Positions 15,764 to 18,311 of a DNA stretch of 18,311 bases are shown here, piece by piece. Position 1 is the stretch's first letter. Each line of letters begins with the position of its first letter. The DNA comes from Phycisphaerae bacterium (GTDB lineage: Bacteria; Planctomycetota; Phycisphaerae; Phycisphaerales; SM1A02). The stretch lies in assembly GCA_002690755.1 (NCBI GenBank), contig NZFT01000026.1, forward strand, positions 7,691-26,001, given 5' to 3'. The translations under genes were made by a program, and so were the position numbers. The notes under the pieces were generated by a model. It was given only the letters and a program-made list of their open reading frames with translations. It made no database searches and was not told where the DNA came from.

Positions 15764-16033
15764 GGGAAACGCTTCTCCGGTGCGGCGGTCGGGGCTTCGC
15801 GTCGGCCTCCTGCCCACGCGAGGGCCACCCCGCACTGTTGAATCATCGGCCGTCGGTTCGGCCGGGCTTGAGGTTCGCCCCCGGAGAAGGCCTCGGGACG
15901 CCGATTCGCTCGCCGAGATCCCGAAACCGGAGCCCGACCTCGATTATCGGTGCGGAATCAAGGGGCCGAATCGAGCGTCCGGGTTCGAATCCGACCGCGT
16001 CCCCGCCCGGGAACGTCGTACCATTTCACGTCC
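15764..16033. promoter_or_regulatory. Divergent intergenic region between fliM and the dsbD-like gene
   Basis: 270 bp that must hold start signals for both directions. The only element I can point to is TACCAT at 16019-16024, a -10-like hexamer 9 nt before the dsbD-like ATG. No Shine-Dalgarno precedes that ATG, so a leaderless or nearly leaderless transcript is possible. I see no convincing -35 box or operator. Confidence 0.4.
15772..15778 (-). promoter_or_regulatory. fliM Shine-Dalgarno that decides the 15763 start
   Basis: GGAGAAG lies 8 nt before the ATG at 15763. It supports the shorter FliM rather than the in-frame start at 15835. Confidence 0.75.
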
Positions 16034-17992
16034 ATGCGACACCGAACCAGCATCCTCGAACGACTCCTGGCGATTCTCGCGGCGACCCTGTTCGGAACCA
16101 TCGTTCTGACCGGTTCGCCCGCCCTCGCCCAATTCGACTTCGGCATCACTGGAAACGACGACCCGGGGTTCAACGATTCCCGCGACCGGGTCGGCACCGA
16201 GATGCTCCTGTCCCGGAACTCGGCGGCCCCCGGCGGCGACGTCGTCGTCGCGGTGATCCTCGACATGGAAGCCGGATGGCACGTCTGGCCCGGGCCGGGA
16301 TCCGCGCCCGATGATCTCGCCGAATTCGACGGGGCGATCCGGACCACGATCGCGATCCCTTCGGCGGAGGTCGCGCCGTTCACGATTCACGACGGATTCT
16401 CGACCTGGCCGGAAATCCACGGCGTGCTTGCCGATCTCGGCGATGGCCCGATCAAGTACGCGGTTTATGAAGGACGGGTCGCGATCCTCGTGCCCGTCAC
16501 CGTGGACGAGGACGCCGCACCGGGCACTTATGACCTCACCATCGACGTGGGATTCCAGACCTGCGACGACCGGAACTGCCTCGCCCCCGCCGAAGTCTCG
16601 CTGACCCGGTCCCTCGAGATCTCGACCTCAGGCGGCGGTGGCGCGACCAATGAGGACGATCCGGCGTTCGCGGCGTTCGATCCGGCGATCTTCGCCGCGA
16701 TCCGGGGGGGTGCGGTCGCCGCGGACATCATCGAATTCGACGTGTTCGGACTGGCCTTCTCGGTCGACGCCGCGGGCACCGGCGGTTTCCTCCTGCTGCT
16801 CCTGGTCGCCGCGGTCGGCGGCCTGCTCCTGAATCTCACCCCCTGCGTCCTCCCGGTCATCCCCCTGAAGATCATGGGCCTCAGCGCCGTGGCGGAGAAT
16901 CGCCGCCGGTGCTTCACCCTCGGCGTCTCGATGTCGGTGGGCGTCATCTTCTTCTGGATGGTGCTGGGTGGGATGATCGCCGGTCTGAAGAGCTTCCAGT
17001 CGATCAGCGAGCTCTTCCAGTATCCGATCTTCACGATCAGCGTCGGCGCGATCATCGTGGTGATGGCGATCGGCATGGCGGGGTTCTTCACGATCCAGCT
17101 GCCGGCCCGGTTCTACGCGGTCCAGACGAGCCACGACACCCTCGGCGGCTCCTTCGTGTTCGGCATCATGACCGCGATCCTCTCGACCCCGTGCACCGCG
17201 CCGTTGATGGGCGCCGCGGCCGCCTGGGCGACGACCCAGTCGCCCGGAACGGTGCTCACGGTGTTCGGTTCGATCGGCACCGGCATGGCGATCCCCTACC
17301 TCGTGCTCAGTGCCTTCCCCGATCTGGTGAAGAAGATGCCGCGGACGGGCAAGGCGAGCGAGGTCGTCAAGCAGGTGATGGGCCTGCTGCTCCTCGCCGC
17401 CGGCATCTACTTCGTGGGCAGCGGGATCTCCGGCCTGACCGTCGTTCCGGGCGAACCCCCCAGTCGCCTCTACTGGTGGTTCGTGACCGCGGCCGCCCTG
17501 GCCTCCGGCGTCTGGCTGCTCGTCCAGACCTGGCGGATCGCGGATCGATGGCCCCCGCGGATCGTCTTCACCATCGTGGGCGGCTTCATCACGTCGCTTT
17601 CCATCTGGGTCGGCCTGACCATGACCGCGAAGGGCCCGATCGACTGGATCTATTACACCCCCGAACGCTTCGCGACCGCGGTCGCCGAGGACAAGGTGGT
17701 GGTCCTCGACTTCACCGCGGAATGGTGCCTGAACTGCAAGACGCTCGAAGCCACGGTCCTGCAGACCGAAGGCGTCGTCGCCGCGCTCGATCGTCCCGAC
17801 GTGGTGCCCATGAAGATCGACCTCACCGGCGACAACCCGGACGGCCGGGCGAAGCTGATCGAAGCCGCCCGCCGCACGATTCCGCTCCTCGTCGTCTACG
17901 GGCGGGATGGGGCCGAGATCTGGAAGAGCGACGCCTACACGCCGAGCCAGGTCCTCGACGCGATCGCGGAGGCAGGCCCCGAAGGCCCCTGA
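16034..17992 (+). CDS. dsbD: DsbD-type thiol:disulfide interchange protein
   Basis: A 652-residue protein that should carry reducing electrons from cytoplasmic thioredoxin across the inner membrane to periplasmic thiol partners. It has the full three-part layout. The signal peptide ends ALA-Q (cleavage after Ala32). The N-terminal periplasmic domain (about 45-200) has the Cys pair in TCDDRNC (Cys177, Cys182). The CcdA-like membrane domain (about 250-540) has conserved Cys271 (LTPCVLPVIPLK) and Cys387 (STPCTAP). The C-terminal periplasmic thioredoxin domain has WCLNC (Cys565, Cys568) and a likely cis-Pro in TIPLLVVYG. All six redox cysteines are present. The start is the ATG at 16034, because the signal peptide begins there; an in-frame GTG at 15950 adds 28 Arg-rich residues. 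There is no clear Shine-Dalgarno. Substrates may include cytochrome c maturation or DsbC-like proteins, which are not in this window. Confidence 0.93.
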   Translation: MRHRTSILERLLAILAATLFGTIVLTGSPALAQFDFGITGNDDPGFNDSRDRVGTEMLLSRNSAAPGGDVVVAVILDMEAGWHVWPGPGSAPDDLAEFDGAIRTTIAIPSAEVAPFTIHDGFSTWPEIHGVLADLGDGPIKYAVYEGRVAILVPVTVDEDAAPGTYDLTIDVGFQTCDDRNCLAPAEVSLTRSLEISTSGGGGATNEDDPAFAAFDPAIFAAIRGGAVAADIIEFDVFGLAFSVDAAGTGGFLLLLLVAAVGGLLLNLTPCVLPVIPLKIMGLSAVAENRRRCFTLGVSMSVGVIFFWMVLGGMIAGLKSFQSISELFQYPIFTISVGAIIVVMAIGMAGFFTIQLPARFYAVQTSHDTLGGSFVFGIMTAILSTPCTAPLMGAAAAWATTQSPGTVLTVFGSIGTGMAIPYLVLSAFPDLVKKMPRTGKASEVVKQVMGLLLLAAGIYFVGSGISGLTVVPGEPPSRLYWWFVTAAALASGVWLLVQTWRIADRWPPRIVFTIVGGFITSLSIWVGLTMTAKGPIDWIYYTPERFATAVAEDKVVVLDFTAEWCLNCKTLEATVLQTEGVVAALDRPDVVPMKIDLTGDNPDGRAKLIEAARRTIPLLVVYGRDGAEIWKSDAYTPSQVLDAIAEAGPEGP

Positions 17993-18081
17993 CGACCCCT
18001 GAGGCTGGTTTCGATCCCTTCGATTGTTGACGAACGTTCGATGACGCCCGCGGCCGGCCTGCGGGATGGTCGAATGCCGAC
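17993..18081. other. Short gap between dsbD-like gene and DUF4286-like gene
   Basis: 89 bp with a perfect 10-bp palindrome CGAACGTTCG (18031-18040) and a 5-bp GC stem (CCCGC/GCGGG, about 18047-18065). Neither is followed by a T-run, so no intrinsic terminator can be claimed. The palindrome could be a regulator site, but it is a single copy. Confidence 0.35.
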
Positions 18082-18311
18082 ATGCCGATCGCCTACACCG
18101 TCACCGCTCGTTTCGAGGAACACGACGTCGCCGAGGAGTTCGTCCACTGGTTGCGGTTCGGACACATGCGGGCGGTGCTCGACGGCGGCGCGGATCGCGC
18201 CGAAGTCGTGCGTTGGACGGAGCCGGAGGAGGAGGAGACGACGGTGACGGTGCGGTACCGCTTCCCCGATCGCGTCGCCTTCGACACCTATCTCGCCCAT
18301 CACGCACCCGG
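18082..18311 (+). CDS. DUF4286 family protein (3' truncated by window edge)
   Basis: The first 76 codons of a small protein, cut by the right window edge. The order of elements matches DUF4286: MPIAYTVTARFEE at the start, then EEFVHWLRFGHMRAVLDGGA, a charged strand, a VTVRYRF strand, and FDTYLAHHAP, the usual 'Y..HAP' ending. Family members are about 100 residues, so roughly 25 are missing. They look like small dimeric alpha-beta-barrel cytoplasmic proteins of unknown function. The start is the ATG at 18082, preceded by no strong Shine-Dalgarno. It is 89 bp downstream of the dsbD-like gene in the same direction. The minus-strand frame across this stretch is a shadow. Confidence 0.75.
   Translation, partial: MPIAYTVTARFEEHDVAEEFVHWLRFGHMRAVLDGGADRAEVVRWTEPEEEETTVTVRYRFPDRVAFDTYLAHHAP

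Noticed and set aside
15979-15994. A GGTTCGAATCC sequence that looks like a tRNA T-arm
   Set aside because: The flanking bases cannot form the 5-bp T-stem (CCGGG versus CCGAC), and no acceptor or anticodon arm is present.

Overview
The window looks like GC-rich chromosomal DNA from a planctomycete, probably of the class Phycisphaerae. This is inferred from the gene set: a Ser/Thr kinase with a single membrane segment and a long helical C-terminal region, a lysine/alanine-rich histone H1-like tail, a flagellar fliM, a DsbD-type protein, and GC-biased codon use throughout. I recognise no insertion sequence, prophage, CRISPR array, tRNA or rRNA. The window is broken at both ends: the left edge cuts the kinase and the right edge cuts a small DUF4286-like gene.

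Layout. Bases 1-2181 (+) hold the C-terminal part of a Hanks-type kinase. It runs convergently into, and overlaps by 28 bp, the last gene of a long minus-strand series. Read in transcription order (right to left), that series is: fliM (15763-14708); a 568-bp gap with at least five consecutive stem-loops; nusA; a 141-bp gap with four 8-bp repeats; infB; rbfA; an HhH-GPD-like protein fused to an H1-like tail; a 1173-residue TPR-type lipoprotein; yebC; acyP; a small lipoprotein; and a TVP38/VTT-family membrane protein. Divergent from fliM, a DsbD-type thiol:disulfide interchange protein runs on the plus strand (16034-17992), followed by the DUF4286-like gene.

How the genes fit together. nusA-infB-rbfA is the classical transcription/translation cluster, but its frequent partners rimP, ylxR and truB are not here. 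rbfA is instead followed after 15 bp by the DNA-binding fusion protein, whose stop codon overlaps the start of the TPR lipoprotein (TGATG). yebC and acyP overlap as GTGA. Tight spacing from infB to the TPR lipoprotein and strong Shine-Dalgarno sequences suggest at least partial co-transcription; this is inference, not shown.

The points most worth following up are: (1) the HhH-GPD/H1-like fusion, in which the catalytic Lys position of endonuclease III is Phe, the catalytic Asp is kept and the Fe-S cysteines are absent; (2) the row of stem-loops upstream of nusA; (3) a repeat upstream of infB that creates three overlapping minimal reading frames; and (4) an altered switch I segment in IF-2.
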